NCBI RefSeq assembly: GCF_030380815.1
Contig: NZ_JAUDUY010000010.1
Coordinates: forward strand, 1-64,000
Origin: Robiginitalea aurantiaca
GTDB lineage: Bacteria; Bacteroidota; Bacteroidia; Flavobacteriales; Flavobacteriaceae
Direction: 5' to 3'
Length of the DNA: 64,000 bases
Position 1 is the first letter of the stretch, and the number at the start of each line of letters is the position of its first letter. Position numbers and translations under genes: made by a program. The notes beneath the pieces are model-generated. The model saw only the letters and a list, made by a program, of their open reading frames with translations. It was not told the DNA's origin and ran no database searches. This document shows positions 28,596 to 36,556 of the stretch, in pieces.

Positions 28596-29321
28596 ATGCT
28601 CATTTTTTTCAGAAAAGTTCGCCAAAAACTAATTCCCGGAAATTCCACCGCGAAGTACCTGGGATATGCCCTTGGTGAAATCGTGCTCGTGGTGATTGGC
28701 ATTTTAATTGCCCTTGGCATTAACAACTGGAGTGAACAACGCAAAAGCAGGGTTTTTGAAAAGGAGATTCTTGTTCAGATTCGCGAAAATCTCAGAAAGG
28801 ACAAGGATAATCTCAAAAATATCATTGCCAATGCGAACAGGGCAGTCCAATGTTCTGAGAAAATCCTCGCCTTAGAAAGGGGGTCCCCTCCTCCGGATAG
28901 CCTGAAATACTGGTTGGGCAGTATTGCTCAGTTCGATCGGTTCCAACCCCTGACCAATGCCTATGAAGTACTGAAGTCCAGGGGACTGGATTTGTTGTCT
29001 GACAAGGAACTCAGATTCCTGATGGGTACCTATTACGACGACCAGGCCCATATAATCAGCAATGCCAATGAGGACCTCAAACAAACATTTGTTGAAGATT
29101 GGGTTCCGCTTATGCGGCAGGGGGTTGTCGAATTTAAATTCAAAGAATATTTAATCCTGCCCGACGAGCAGGCCTTTTTGGCTTCCGATAAACTCCGCAA
29201 CATTTTAATATTGAACCAATCGAATTACGATGGAAGCATTCAGTACATGGGGGAGGGCCTGCAGCTGATCAATAAGGTGCTGGAAATTGTGGAACGGGAA
29301 CTGGCAAAAGACGAATTATGA
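28596..29321 (+). CDS. DUF6090 family membrane protein
   Basis: 241 residues. The N terminus is MLIFFRKVRQKLIPGN, then a conserved helix block KYLGYALGEIVLVVIGILIA with INNWSEQRK, which defines DUF6090 and probably forms a single membrane span (about residues 22-42). The rest is helical and hydrophilic. The family is common in Flavobacteriia and of unknown function. The ATGA overlap with the ureohydrolase gene that follows implies co-translation. Confidence 0.85.
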   Translation: MLIFFRKVRQKLIPGNSTAKYLGYALGEIVLVVIGILIALGINNWSEQRKSRVFEKEILVQIRENLRKDKDNLKNIIANANRAVQCSEKILALERGSPPPDSLKYWLGSIAQFDRFQPLTNAYEVLKSRGLDLLSDKELRFLMGTYYDDQAHIISNANEDLKQTFVEDWVPLMRQGVVEFKFKEYLILPDEQAFLASDKLRNILILNQSNYDGSIQYMGEGLQLINKVLEIVERELAKDEL

Positions 29322-30094
29322 GTAAAATACGGATACGCGGCATATGTTATGATTCGGGGTCTTCCTTTTTAACGGGGCCGGCCGGCGCTCCTGCCTGTAT
29401 CCGGGAGCCCCTGCGCTCCGGGATGATGAATATGTATTCCGAATCTTTAAAGGATCTCGGGGATTGGGAAACTTTTGATGAAGGGGATTTTGAGATCGGG
29501 GCGTATCCCGATATTGAGTCCCTCACTAAAGAACATCTTTCAAAAGGTGACAAGCTTCTTACCCTTGGAGGGGATCACAGTATTACCTATCCGATTATCA
29601 AGGCCTATGCGGGCAAATACCCCGAACTGGATATCCTTCAGATCGACGCGCACCCGGACCTTTACCAGGACTATGAAGGAGATCCGTATTCCCATGCATG
29701 CCCATTTGCGCGGATTATGGAAGATGGACTCGCAAAGCGTTTGGTGCAGGTGGGGATTCGAACCCTCAACCCACATCAAAAAGAGCAGGCAGAGCGCTTT
29801 GACGTAGAAATGTATACCATGAATACCGGGTTGCCAGAACTTCCCCTGAGGTTTGCCAATCCCGTGTATGTCTCCCTGGACATGGATGCGATAGATCCGG
29901 CTTTTGCCCCCGGCGTGTCGCACCGGGAATCAGGCGGACTTACCCCCCGTGAGGTTATTAAAATAATTCAGGGTATCGAGGGTGAGGTGGTTGGCGTTGA
30001 CCTCGTGGAGTACAACCCCAATCGCGATCTGGAAGGAATTACTGCAGAATTGGGGGCCAAACTTTTCAAGGAACTTCTGGCGCTGGTCTACTAG
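29318..30094 (+). CDS. Ureohydrolase (agmatinase/arginase family)
   Basis: 258 residues. Binuclear Mn ligands are visible: GGDHSITYP, LQIDAHPDLY and SLDMDAIDPAFAPG. It should hydrolyse a guanidino compound to urea and an amine or amino acid. The short length and the SHACPFARIMEDG segment (agmatinases have SHGTPF-like) favour agmatinase, but arginase or guanidinobutyrase cannot be excluded. It overlaps the DUF6090 gene by 4 bases. A hairpin terminator follows. No other polyamine gene is near. Confidence 0.85.
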   Translation: MSKIRIRGICYDSGSSFLTGPAGAPACIREPLRSGMMNMYSESLKDLGDWETFDEGDFEIGAYPDIESLTKEHLSKGDKLLTLGGDHSITYPIIKAYAGKYPELDILQIDAHPDLYQDYEGDPYSHACPFARIMEDGLAKRLVQVGIRTLNPHQKEQAERFDVEMYTMNTGLPELPLRFANPVYVSLDMDAIDPAFAPGVSHRESGGLTPREVIKIIQGIEGEVVGVDLVEYNPNRDLEGITAELGAKLFKELLALVY

Positions 30095-30107
30095 GGGTAT
30101 GAGTTGC

Positions 30108-30133
30108 ACCGGGATGGTGGATACCCGGTTTTT
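30108..30133 (+). terminator. Probable terminator after the ureohydrolase gene
   Basis: ACCGGG (30108-30113) pairs with CCCGGT (30124-30129) with a 10-base loop and is followed by a T-tract of five. Moderate strength. Confidence 0.55.
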
Positions 30134-30167
30134 ACGTATCTTTTCTAAAATCTAAATCCGCTTAAAA

Positions 30168-30539
30168 ATGAAACTAGGTGCATTTTCCCTTAGTCTGGCC
30201 GTATCCGATTTAGCGGCTTCTAAAGCATTTTATGAAACCCTGGGATTTGAGGTATTTGCAGGTGAGGAAGCCCGAAACTATCTTATCATGAAAAATGGTG
30301 AAACCCTAATTGGATTGTTCCAGGGAATGTTTGAAGGGTCTATCCTTACCTTTAATCCGGGCTGGGACCAGGAAGCCAAAACCCAGACCGATTACGATGA
30401 TGTCCGGCAACTATACAAGACCGTTGAGAAAGCAGGGATTCCCGTAATCCAGAAGTCGTTAAAAGAAACTTCGGGTCCGGGAAGTTTTACCATTCAGGAT
30501 CCCGATGGCAATACCATCCTTTTTGACCAACATGTCTAG
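30168..30539 (+). CDS. VOC superfamily (glyoxalase/bleomycin-resistance fold) protein
   Basis: 123 residues. A beta-alpha-beta-beta-beta repeat is evident: LGAFSLSLAVSDLAASKAFY, LGFEVFAGEEARNYLIMKNG, and the closing TIQDPDGNTILFDQ. Such small proteins are metal-dependent lyases, isomerases or dioxygenases, or binding proteins; substrate unknown. It stands between a terminator and the DUF1643 gene. Confidence 0.85.
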   Translation: MKLGAFSLSLAVSDLAASKAFYETLGFEVFAGEEARNYLIMKNGETLIGLFQGMFEGSILTFNPGWDQEAKTQTDYDDVRQLYKTVEKAGIPVIQKSLKETSGPGSFTIQDPDGNTILFDQHV

Positions 30540-30616
30540 GAACGGAAATTGGGTTTGAAACTCCTGGTTTTTTGCAAACCTCTGCCCCTGAAACTGGACA
30601 TGCCTGATCTATCACT

Positions 30617-31165
30617 ATGCCATATTCATATCCCGGATTTGCGAAGGTTGTTTTGATTCAGGAGGAGGCGGGTAAACGCTACAGCCTGGAGGTGGAGCTG
30701 GATTTGGCTGGCCCGGATACGTGGTTGATCATCCAGAAAAACCCAAGTAAAGCCAATGCGGGAAATTCGGACCATACGATTAACAGGGTTCTGAATTACA
30801 TCCACAAAAACCAGGATCGTTATCCGGTCTTAAGTCAAGTCGGAAAAGTAGTTTTTTTGAATCTGATTCCCTGGTACGAAACGTATTCCAATCAGTTGAT
30901 CCATAAAGGGAAAACGCTGATAGATCCCCAAAACATAAGGACGATCGGAAAGTATCTTTCCGGGCAAAACCCTTGTATCATCGCATGGGGGAATCCGGCA
31001 GCCGGACTCACGCAGATACATGAGTCCCTTTCCAGAGAAGCCTGGGAACGGATGCGCCAAAATGAAAATCCCGTTTACCATGTAGGTTCTTTGACACGTC
31101 TTAAATTCCCCAGGCATGGCCAGATATGGGGATATTCAGATCCATTAATTTCAATTATTCCATGA
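30617..31165 (+). CDS. DUF1643 domain-containing protein
   Basis: 182 residues, soluble. The DUF1643 signature is present: WLIIQKNPSKANAGNSDHTI (the MxNPSxA pattern) and later VVFLNLIPWYETYSN. The function of the family is unknown. A long IR (AAAGATG 31176-31182 with CATCTTT 31195-31201) directly after the stop may be its terminator or a regulatory site for the next unit. Confidence 0.82.
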   Translation: MPYSYPGFAKVVLIQEEAGKRYSLEVELDLAGPDTWLIIQKNPSKANAGNSDHTINRVLNYIHKNQDRYPVLSQVGKVVFLNLIPWYETYSNQLIHKGKTLIDPQNIRTIGKYLSGQNPCIIAWGNPAAGLTQIHESLSREAWERMRQNENPVYHVGSLTRLKFPRHGQIWGYSDPLISIIP

Positions 31166-31256
31166 ACTTGCGATTAAAGATGTAACAAAATGATCATCTT
31201 TGCGTCTTTATAATAAAGTCCCCCCAATAACGTTTCACATTAAAGATATTTGCATC

Positions 31257-31337
31257 ATGACAACCTGTCGTCTCAATATCATCTACAAAGCACTTTTCGT
31301 GGGCCTTTGTGTTGTGATCTTTCTTCTTTGGTCCTGA
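31257..31337 (+). CDS. Candidate 26-residue hydrophobic peptide
   Basis: An ATG-started frame of 27 codons in a 301-bp gap between DUF1643 and a SIMPL gene. The peptide starts MTTCRLNIIYK and then has a single hydrophobic helix (ALFVGLCVVIFLLWS). It could be a membrane microprotein or the leader of the following gene; a weak stem (CCTGAT/ATCGGG) and a T-rich tract lie just after its stop. There is no homology evidence and it may be chance. Confidence 0.25.
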   Translation: MTTCRLNIIYKALFVGLCVVIFLLWS

Positions 31338-31384
31338 TCGGGGAATCGGGAACTACATCATTTTTTTAATACTTCTGCCAATTT

Positions 31385-31417
31385 TTTGTGCAGAAATCAT
31401 TTTTAGCATCATCTTTG
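31385..31417 (+). promoter_or_regulatory. Putative promoter of the first SIMPL gene
   Basis: TTTG at 31385-31388, a 21-base spacer and CATCTTTG at 31410-31417 (7 of 8 to TAnnTTTG). It is 50 bases before the ATG at 31467. The remainder of 31166-31466 contains the inverted repeat after the DUF1643 gene and the candidate small peptide. Confidence 0.4.
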
Positions 31418-31466
31418 ATAGTAGCAGGAGGGGCAGTCCCACCTTAAACCATTAATATGACCTAAA

Positions 31467-32162
31467 ATGAAGAAATTATGCCTTTTTCTGGCCTGTATAG
31501 CCATGTTTCAGACCGGATTTTCACAGACGAAAAATTTTATAGACCAACCCTACCTCGAAACCGCAGCTGAGGTGGATACCCTGGTTACCCCGGATCGGAT
31601 CTACCTGAGTATACGAATTCAGGAAAGTGACTCTAAGGGTCGCACATCCCTGGAATCGCTCGAGCGCAGGATGGGCGACAAACTTGTAGAACTGGGTGTG
31701 GACCTGGAAAAACAGTTGACAGTTTCCGATTTGGCCAGCGAATTTCAGAAATACTTTTTGCGCAAACAGGATATTCTCAAGGAAAAGGTTTTTGAATTGG
31801 TGCTATACGACGCGCAGACAGCCGGAAGGGTATTATTTGAATTGGAGAAAATCGGAATTTCGAACATTCAACTCGCAAAGACTGAATATTCAAAAATGAA
31901 AGCCCTTGAGGATACCCTGAGAATTCGGGCGGTCCAAAAGGCAAAGAAACAGGGTATTCTAATGGCTGAAGCCCTGGAACAGACGCTGGGTAAGGCGCTT
32001 CATATCAGTGATCGCGGTAGCAGTGTATATAACACTTCCATGGATGCGGGGGTCATGAGAATGGCCTCTGATCAGGCAGAGGATGTCTATGTCTCTTTGC
32101 CGGCCCAATTCGACCAGATTAAGGTACAGTTGGGTATACAGGCTAAATTCAAGTTGGAGTAA
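31467..32162 (+). CDS. SIMPL domain (DUF541) exported protein
   Basis: 231 residues with signal peptide MKKLCLFLACIAMFQTGFSQ. The SIMPL pattern follows: ETAAEVDTLVTPDRIYLSIR, a mid segment with LASEFQKYFLRKQ, and RIRAVQKAKKQGILMAEALE followed by LGKALHISDRGS. SIMPL proteins (YggE/BP26) form periplasmic ring- or channel-like oligomers of unclear function. A second, more divergent SIMPL protein is encoded at 33692-34402. Confidence 0.85.
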   Translation: MKKLCLFLACIAMFQTGFSQTKNFIDQPYLETAAEVDTLVTPDRIYLSIRIQESDSKGRTSLESLERRMGDKLVELGVDLEKQLTVSDLASEFQKYFLRKQDILKEKVFELVLYDAQTAGRVLFELEKIGISNIQLAKTEYSKMKALEDTLRIRAVQKAKKQGILMAEALEQTLGKALHISDRGSSVYNTSMDAGVMRMASDQAEDVYVSLPAQFDQIKVQLGIQAKFKLE

Positions 32163-32280
32163 TAGCCATAACCAAAGCTAAGGGCTTTTCCCAATGGGGC
32201 TTCCGGATAGGTGTTGTTTTTCGCCTAGGTGGATGGATAAAAACGCAATTACTTTAAATCTTCCTTTGTATTTTTAAGGG

Positions 32281-32715
32281 ATGCGGGCTACAGGCGTATT
32301 TTTTGCAATGTTTGTGCTTTTTGGTTTATGCGTGCGCGCTCAGGACCTGGAATCACTTCGCTGGAAAAACAGGGTGATTCTGCTCTATACCCATAGTCTG
32401 GATCACCCGGAGTATAAAAAAATGGAGACGGGACTCCAGGCAGATGCAGCCGGAGTAGCCACTCGGAAAATTATCATCTTTACGATTGTCGGAGAACAGG
32501 TATCACGCGGTTTGCCTGCTGAGATATGGGAAAAACTGGGACCCCGGGCGGGAAGGATTCCCGATTTGGCGGAAGGTTTTCGACTGGAATTAATCGGTTT
32601 AGATGGGGGGCTTAAATACACTACGACTACGGCAACCCCAAGGGAACAACTTTGGGCGCTTATCGACGGGATGCCGATGCGGAGGGAGGAACTGCGGACA
32701 AAAGGCAACCCCTAG
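32281..32715 (+). CDS. DUF4174 domain exported protein
   Basis: 144 residues; signal peptide to about residue 20 (FGLCVRAQ). DUF4174 hallmarks are SLRWKNRVILLY near the start and LIGLDGGLKYTTTTATPREQ then ALIDGMPMRREEL at the end, a thioredoxin-like core without the active-site cysteines. Function unknown; probably periplasmic. Confidence 0.82.
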   Translation: MRATGVFFAMFVLFGLCVRAQDLESLRWKNRVILLYTHSLDHPEYKKMETGLQADAAGVATRKIIIFTIVGEQVSRGLPAEIWEKLGPRAGRIPDLAEGFRLELIGLDGGLKYTTTTATPREQLWALIDGMPMRREELRTKGNP

Positions 32716-32817
32716 GGAGGTGGTTAACGCTGTGTAGGCCATATGCTTGGTGGTTGCAGCTTAAAAGATTAAGTTAATAAGGGGGGGACCCGCGAAAAAC
32801 CTTATTTATTACAAATC

Positions 32818-33579
32818 ATGTGTTACGATATTGCAGCAAGCCTTGAATCCCAACTAAAGCGTGCGCTAAGGCGGGGCGATAAGGAAGCTGCCCGACAGAT
32901 ACAAGAAGAGCTATTACCGCTGACCGATTTGCCACTGTATCACGCATCGGGTTTCAGCCATCCGAAATTACTCATATATACAACCCGAAGCCCCGACTTT
33001 CCGATTCTAGCCATTTGGGGGCTTTTGCCTCATTGGATACGCGATTGGGATCAGGGTAAAAAAATATGGAACAAAACCCTGAATGCCCGAGGGGAGACAA
33101 TTTTTGAAAAGCCATCATTTAGAAGCGCTGCCAGAGACAACCGGTGCCTGATTTATGTGGACGGGTTTTATGAACATCACCATCATTCAGGAGCCTCTTA
33201 TCCATTTTTTATTTATCGGTCGGATGGTCATCCGATGATTTTTGCAGGACTTTCCAGTGATTGGAGGGATCCCGATACGGGTAAGGTGCTGACCACTTTC
33301 AGCATTGTGACCACCGAGGGAAATTCATTGCTTTCGGACATACACAATAACCCAAAACTCTCTGGCCCTCGAATGCCGGTAATTCTTCCGGATGCGCTTG
33401 CCGACCAATGGTTGGATCCCATTGCGGATGAACGGGATCTCGCCGAGATTCAGCGCCTGATTACCCCGTATCCCGATGAGGGCCTAAAGGCTCATACCGT
33501 CGGGAGATTAAGAGGGAAGGCGTACGCCGGAAACAAACCTGAAATAAGTTCTGAGGTATTTTACCCGGAGCTCGCTTGA
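32818..33579 (+). CDS. SOS response-associated peptidase (SRAP/YedK/HMCES family)
   Basis: 253 residues. Cys2 after the initiator Met (MCYDIAAS) is the residue that crosslinks to abasic sites in single-stranded DNA and can self-reverse. Also visible are WGLLPHWIRDW, KTLNARGETIFEKPSFRSA, the catalytic-region Glu in VDGFYEHHHH and the SRAP segment DIHNNPKLSGPRMPVILP with its conserved His. It protects abasic sites during replication. It is not adjacent to other repair genes and I saw no LexA-type box. Confidence 0.92.
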   Translation: MCYDIAASLESQLKRALRRGDKEAARQIQEELLPLTDLPLYHASGFSHPKLLIYTTRSPDFPILAIWGLLPHWIRDWDQGKKIWNKTLNARGETIFEKPSFRSAARDNRCLIYVDGFYEHHHHSGASYPFFIYRSDGHPMIFAGLSSDWRDPDTGKVLTTFSIVTTEGNSLLSDIHNNPKLSGPRMPVILPDALADQWLDPIADERDLAEIQRLITPYPDEGLKAHTVGRLRGKAYAGNKPEISSEVFYPELA

Positions 33580-33593
33580 AAAAGGCACAAAAA

Positions 33594-33633
33594 AACTGGG
33601 TTTTCAAGGAGTTCGGGGAATCTGAACCCAGTT
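33594..33633 (+). terminator. Inverted repeat, possible bidirectional terminator after the SRAP gene
   Basis: AACTGGGTT (33594-33602) pairs with AACCCAGTT (33625-33633) over a 22-base loop. The run of seven A at its 5' side would be a T-tract for a minus-strand transcript, while on the plus strand only CTTAAT follows. Confidence 0.4.
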
Positions 33634-33691
33634 CTTAATCCGTATATCCTTTACACACTCTGTGCAGCCTTAATATTGTAATCGATAGTTT

Positions 33692-34402
33692 ATGACACGC
33701 CATATCTGGATTTCAGCAGTTCTGATTTCGCTCGCTCTGGCAACAGGGGGGTATTTCATCGGGAATATACAAGTGAACGGTAAAAAGTATGACCGGTACG
33801 TAACTGTAAAAGGACTTTCAGAAAGGGAAGTGGCCGCTGATCTCGCCGTTTGGCCTATCAATATTATTTTAACGGGAAATGACCTGCAGGAACTCAGACA
33901 GCGAATTGAAAGGCAGAACAAGACGGTAAACGCATTTTTCACCCAACAGGGATTTGGCCCTGAAGAAATTACGCGGGGTCCGGTAAATATTAATGATGCA
34001 CAGGCAAATCTGTATGGCTCAGGTCCGGGTACTCCTCCATACCGATACCTGGCAAAATCGGAGTTTACAGTCAGGACCTCCGATGTTCCCAAACTGCAAA
34101 AAGCGCTGACGGCATCGCTGGAATTGCTTTCCGGTGGAATTGTTATGGGTTCGAAAAATGAATGGCAGCCCATAGAGTATATTTTTACCGGACTCAATGA
34201 GCTCAAACCTGAGATGATTGAAGAGGCCACGAAAAATGCCCGCGAGGTGGCGGAGAAGTTCGCCAGGGATTCAAATTCCGAAGTCGGCCAGATAAGGGTG
34301 GCGCGTCAGGGCCTGTTCTCCATTTCCAACAGGGATGTAAATACCCCTCAGGTAAAAAAGGTCAGGGTGGTGACCACAATTGATTTTCAGCTCGAAGATT
34401 AG
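33692..34402 (+). CDS. SIMPL domain (DUF541) protein, membrane-anchored or exported
   Basis: 236 residues. The N-terminal hydrophobic segment (ISAVLISLALATGGYFIGN) is probably an uncleaved anchor. The SIMPL core follows: DRYVTVKGLSEREVAADLAV, ERQNKTVNAFFTQQGFGPEE and EATKNAREVAEKFARDSNSE. This version resembles the YggE-like group with a short N-terminal anchor. It converges with gldA, the two stops overlapping by 4 bases. Confidence 0.87.
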   Translation: MTRHIWISAVLISLALATGGYFIGNIQVNGKKYDRYVTVKGLSEREVAADLAVWPINIILTGNDLQELRQRIERQNKTVNAFFTQQGFGPEEITRGPVNINDAQANLYGSGPGTPPYRYLAKSEFTVRTSDVPKLQKALTASLELLSGGIVMGSKNEWQPIEYIFTGLNELKPEMIEEATKNAREVAEKFARDSNSEVGQIRVARQGLFSISNRDVNTPQVKKVRVVTTIDFQLED

Positions 34403-35304
34403 ACGGCCTGCCCTCCGGTAAGTTCGGTAAAGAGGTTTTCGAGATTCTTGGTCTTCCGGCTCAACTGAAGGGTTTTGAGCTGATTATCGTGGGCAAAATC
34501 AAAAACGACCCCACGCATATCTTTGGAGGTTGAGAAGCTTATTTCATAAACAAAACCACCTGTATTTACAACAGAAGCCACATTGGGTAATCGCTCCAGT
34601 AAAACTTCCTCGACCCTGTAATCGAATTCCACCTCTACCACCTGGGTTTCATCTTTGCGCAGCGCATCCATGGTAGCATCTGCGACAAGTTTTCCTTTGT
34701 TGAGGATCAAAACACGGTCGCACACGGCTTCAACTTCTTTCATGATATGGGTTGATAGCAAGATGGTCTTTTCAGATCCGACCTCGCGAATCAGTTTGCG
34801 GATTTCGAGGAGTTGATTTGGATCCAGTCCCGTGGTCGGTTCATCCAGGATCAGGACCTCGGGTTCATGGATCAGGGCTGCCGCAAGTCCCACCCGCTGG
34901 CGGTATCCTTTGGAGAGTTGCCCTATCTTTTTATGAACTTCAGGCTCAAGACCTGTCTGCCCGATCACAGCCTCTATCCTATTTTTGGAAACTCCATATG
35001 TGGATCTGCAGAATTCCAGGTATTCCCTTATGTAGAGATCCAGATACAAAGGGTTGTGTTCAGGCAGGTACCCAATACTGCGTTGAACTTCCCTGGGCTG
35101 GCTCACCACATCGTAACCATTGACCTCGGCTATGCCCGAATCCGCTTTGTGATTGGTCGTCAGGATTTTCATCAGGGTAGATTTCCCTGCTCCGTTGGGC
35201 CCGAGAAAACCGACTACTTCACCTTTGCGGGTTGCAAAACTGATGTCATCCAGAGCTGGTTGACTGCCAAAACGCTTGCTGATATGGGAAACCATTATAG
35301 ACAT
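34399..35304 (-). CDS. gldA: Gliding motility ABC transporter ATP-binding protein GldA
   Basis: 301 residues from the ATG at 35304. Walker A is FLGPNGAGKSTLMKIL, the signature loop LSKGYRQRVGLAAAL, and Walker B LILDEPTTGLDPNQL; the H-loop is STHIMKEVEAV. The C-terminal 80 residues fit GldA. With GldF and GldG it forms an ABC transporter required for gliding in Flavobacterium johnsoniae; gldF and gldG are not in the window. An extra 11 codons upstream (35337) were rejected since MSIMVSHISKRFG matches the family start. Confidence 0.9.
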   Translation of the reverse strand: MSIMVSHISKRFGSQPALDDISFATRKGEVVGFLGPNGAGKSTLMKILTTNHKADSGIAEVNGYDVVSQPREVQRSIGYLPEHNPLYLDLYIREYLEFCRSTYGVSKNRIEAVIGQTGLEPEVHKKIGQLSKGYRQRVGLAAALIHEPEVLILDEPTTGLDPNQLLEIRKLIREVGSEKTILLSTHIMKEVEAVCDRVLILNKGKLVADATMDALRKDETQVVEVEFDYRVEEVLLERLPNVASVVNTGGFVYEISFSTSKDMRGVVFDFAHDNQLKTLQLSRKTKNLENLFTELTGGQAV

Positions 35305-35324
35305 AGGGGGGGCTAATTTTCTGG

Positions 35325-35357
35325 TAAAAATACACAATGAACCTTAAGGAACTTCAA
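35325..35357 (-). promoter_or_regulatory. Putative gldA promoter
   Basis: On the minus strand TTG (35357-35355), 22 bases, then TATTTTTA (35332-35325), 7 of 8 to the -7 consensus. It lies 20 bases upstream of the gldA ATG at 35304. Confidence 0.45.
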
Positions 35358-35577
35358 AAAACTGGAAATCCCTCCTTCCGGAAACACAGGCTCGATGCGC
35401 TCCTTAAAGGAGGTAAAGGGGAGGATCTGTTTTCCCGATGACCTGCATTATTTCCAGCAATCGGGCATTTTTCCAGAAAAATATTCAGCATACAGAAAGA
35501 AATTTGAAATAATCCTAAAAAAAATGACAGGTCCATGGCCATTGAGAATTAATACCTACATTAGCTGCAAATCGTGA
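35337..35577 (+). pseudogene. Coding-like remnant, possibly frame-broken, upstream of the phenylalanine leader
   Basis: A plus-strand ATG at 35337 opens 34 codons (MNLKELQKTGNPSFRKHRLD onward) ending in TGA; the +1 frame then continues from the TTTTCCC run at about 35431 to 35577 with protein-like composition (DDLHYFQQSGIFPEKYSAYR). Dropping one T would join them into one frame of about 80 codons. I recognise no family. It overlaps the gldA promoter region and may simply be random. Confidence 0.2.
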
Positions 35578-35582
35578 ATTCG

Positions 35583-35654
35583 ATGAACACCACGTATTTC
35601 TGGAACGGATTTTATGCCTACTTCTTTTATTTAAGAAGTACGGGACCGCTTTAG
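35583..35654 (+). CDS. Phe/Tyr-rich leader peptide of the aromatic amino acid operon
   Basis: 23 codons from ATG to TAG. The peptide contains four Phe, four Tyr and one Trp, clustered as YFW, FY and YFFY (codons 5-7, 10-11 and 13-16). This is the hallmark of a ribosome-sensing attenuator for Phe and Tyr supply. Codons 20-22 (ACG GGA CCG) contain the antiterminator half CGGGACC (35641-35647). A ribosome stalled at the YFFY codons leaves this free; one that reaches the stop codon covers it. It precedes pheA, an aminotransferase, tyrA and DAHP synthase/chorismate mutase. Confidence 0.85.
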   Translation: MNTTYFWNGFYAYFFYLRSTGPL

Positions 35655-35706
35655 ATTACGTTTAAAGGTTGTAATGTAAGGTCCCGTTTTAACGGGATTT
35701 TTTTTT
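35641..35706 (+). promoter_or_regulatory. Attenuator of the pheA-tyrA operon: antiterminator and terminator
   Basis: Antiterminator: CGGGACC (35641-35647) pairs perfectly with GGTCCCG (35680-35686). Terminator: TCCCGT (35682-35687) pairs with ACGGGA (35692-35697), loop TTTA, followed by nine T (35698-35706). The two structures share 35682-35686, so only one can form. The pheA ATG is 19 bases after the T-tract. Confidence 0.88.
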
Positions 35707-35725
35707 GTTGTAAAACAAAATAAGA

Positions 35726-36556
35726 ATGAAGCCAATTCGAGTTGCCATACAGGGAATACGCGGGTCAAATCACCATCAGGTCGCAGACGATTTTTTTGGT
35801 GGGGAGGTTGAACTCGTCGAATGTATGTCCTTCCATACCCTCACCGATACCCTCCTTGAGGGGAGGGCAGACAAGGCTGTCATGGCTATAGAAAATTCAA
35901 TAGCCGGTTCCATAATCCCAAATTACGCCCTGGTTTGTGAGAACCACCTGCACATCATTGGGGAACACTATCTGAATATTCACCATCACCTGATGGCACT
36001 TCCGGGACAGAAGGTTTCCGAAATCCGGGAAGTGCACAGCCATCCCATGGCCCTGTTGCAATGCCGTGAGTTTCTCAAAAGGCATCCGCATATACGAATG
36101 GTTGAGGATGCGGATACGGCGGAAACAGCCCGCAGGATCCACCAGAAGCATCTCAAAGGAATAGCCGCCATAGCGCCACAGATGGCGGCAGGACTCTACA
36201 GCCTGGAAATACTGGCCAGTGATATTCAAACGATTCAAAACAATGCGACCCGCTTTATTATAGTCAAACCCACCAATAAGGAATTACCACATGATCAGAT
36301 CGATAAGGCATCACTTCGCTTTGTCACCGATCACAAAAGGGGGAGTCTGGCTACCGTATTAAACGTAATGAGTGATTGCAACCTGAACCTGACCAAGATC
36401 CAGTCTTTGCCCGTCATTGAGACACCCTGGAAATATTCCTTTTTTGTGGATGTGACCTTCGAAGAATACGCTCAATTCGAGAAGGCAAAGTCCCTGATTT
36501 CAATCTTAACTGAGGATTTTCAACTCCTCGGAGCCTATAAAAATGCGCGTTTATGA
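35726..36556 (+). CDS. pheA: Prephenate dehydratase
   Basis: 276 residues. It converts prephenate to phenylpyruvate. The catalytic domain is shown by GIRGSNHHQVADDFFG, ENSIAGSIIPNYALV and the NNATRFIIV motif (T-R-F). The C-terminal ACT domain, SLRFVTDHKRGSLATVLNVM then NLNLTKIQSLPV (the NLTKIESRP-like motif), predicts feedback inhibition by phenylalanine. It lacks the chorismate mutase domain, which is instead on the DAHP synthase. It is the first structural gene after the attenuator and overlaps the next gene by 4 bases. Confidence 0.96.
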   Translation: MKPIRVAIQGIRGSNHHQVADDFFGGEVELVECMSFHTLTDTLLEGRADKAVMAIENSIAGSIIPNYALVCENHLHIIGEHYLNIHHHLMALPGQKVSEIREVHSHPMALLQCREFLKRHPHIRMVEDADTAETARRIHQKHLKGIAAIAPQMAAGLYSLEILASDIQTIQNNATRFIIVKPTNKELPHDQIDKASLRFVTDHKRGSLATVLNVMSDCNLNLTKIQSLPVIETPWKYSFFVDVTFEEYAQFEKAKSLISILTEDFQLLGAYKNARL

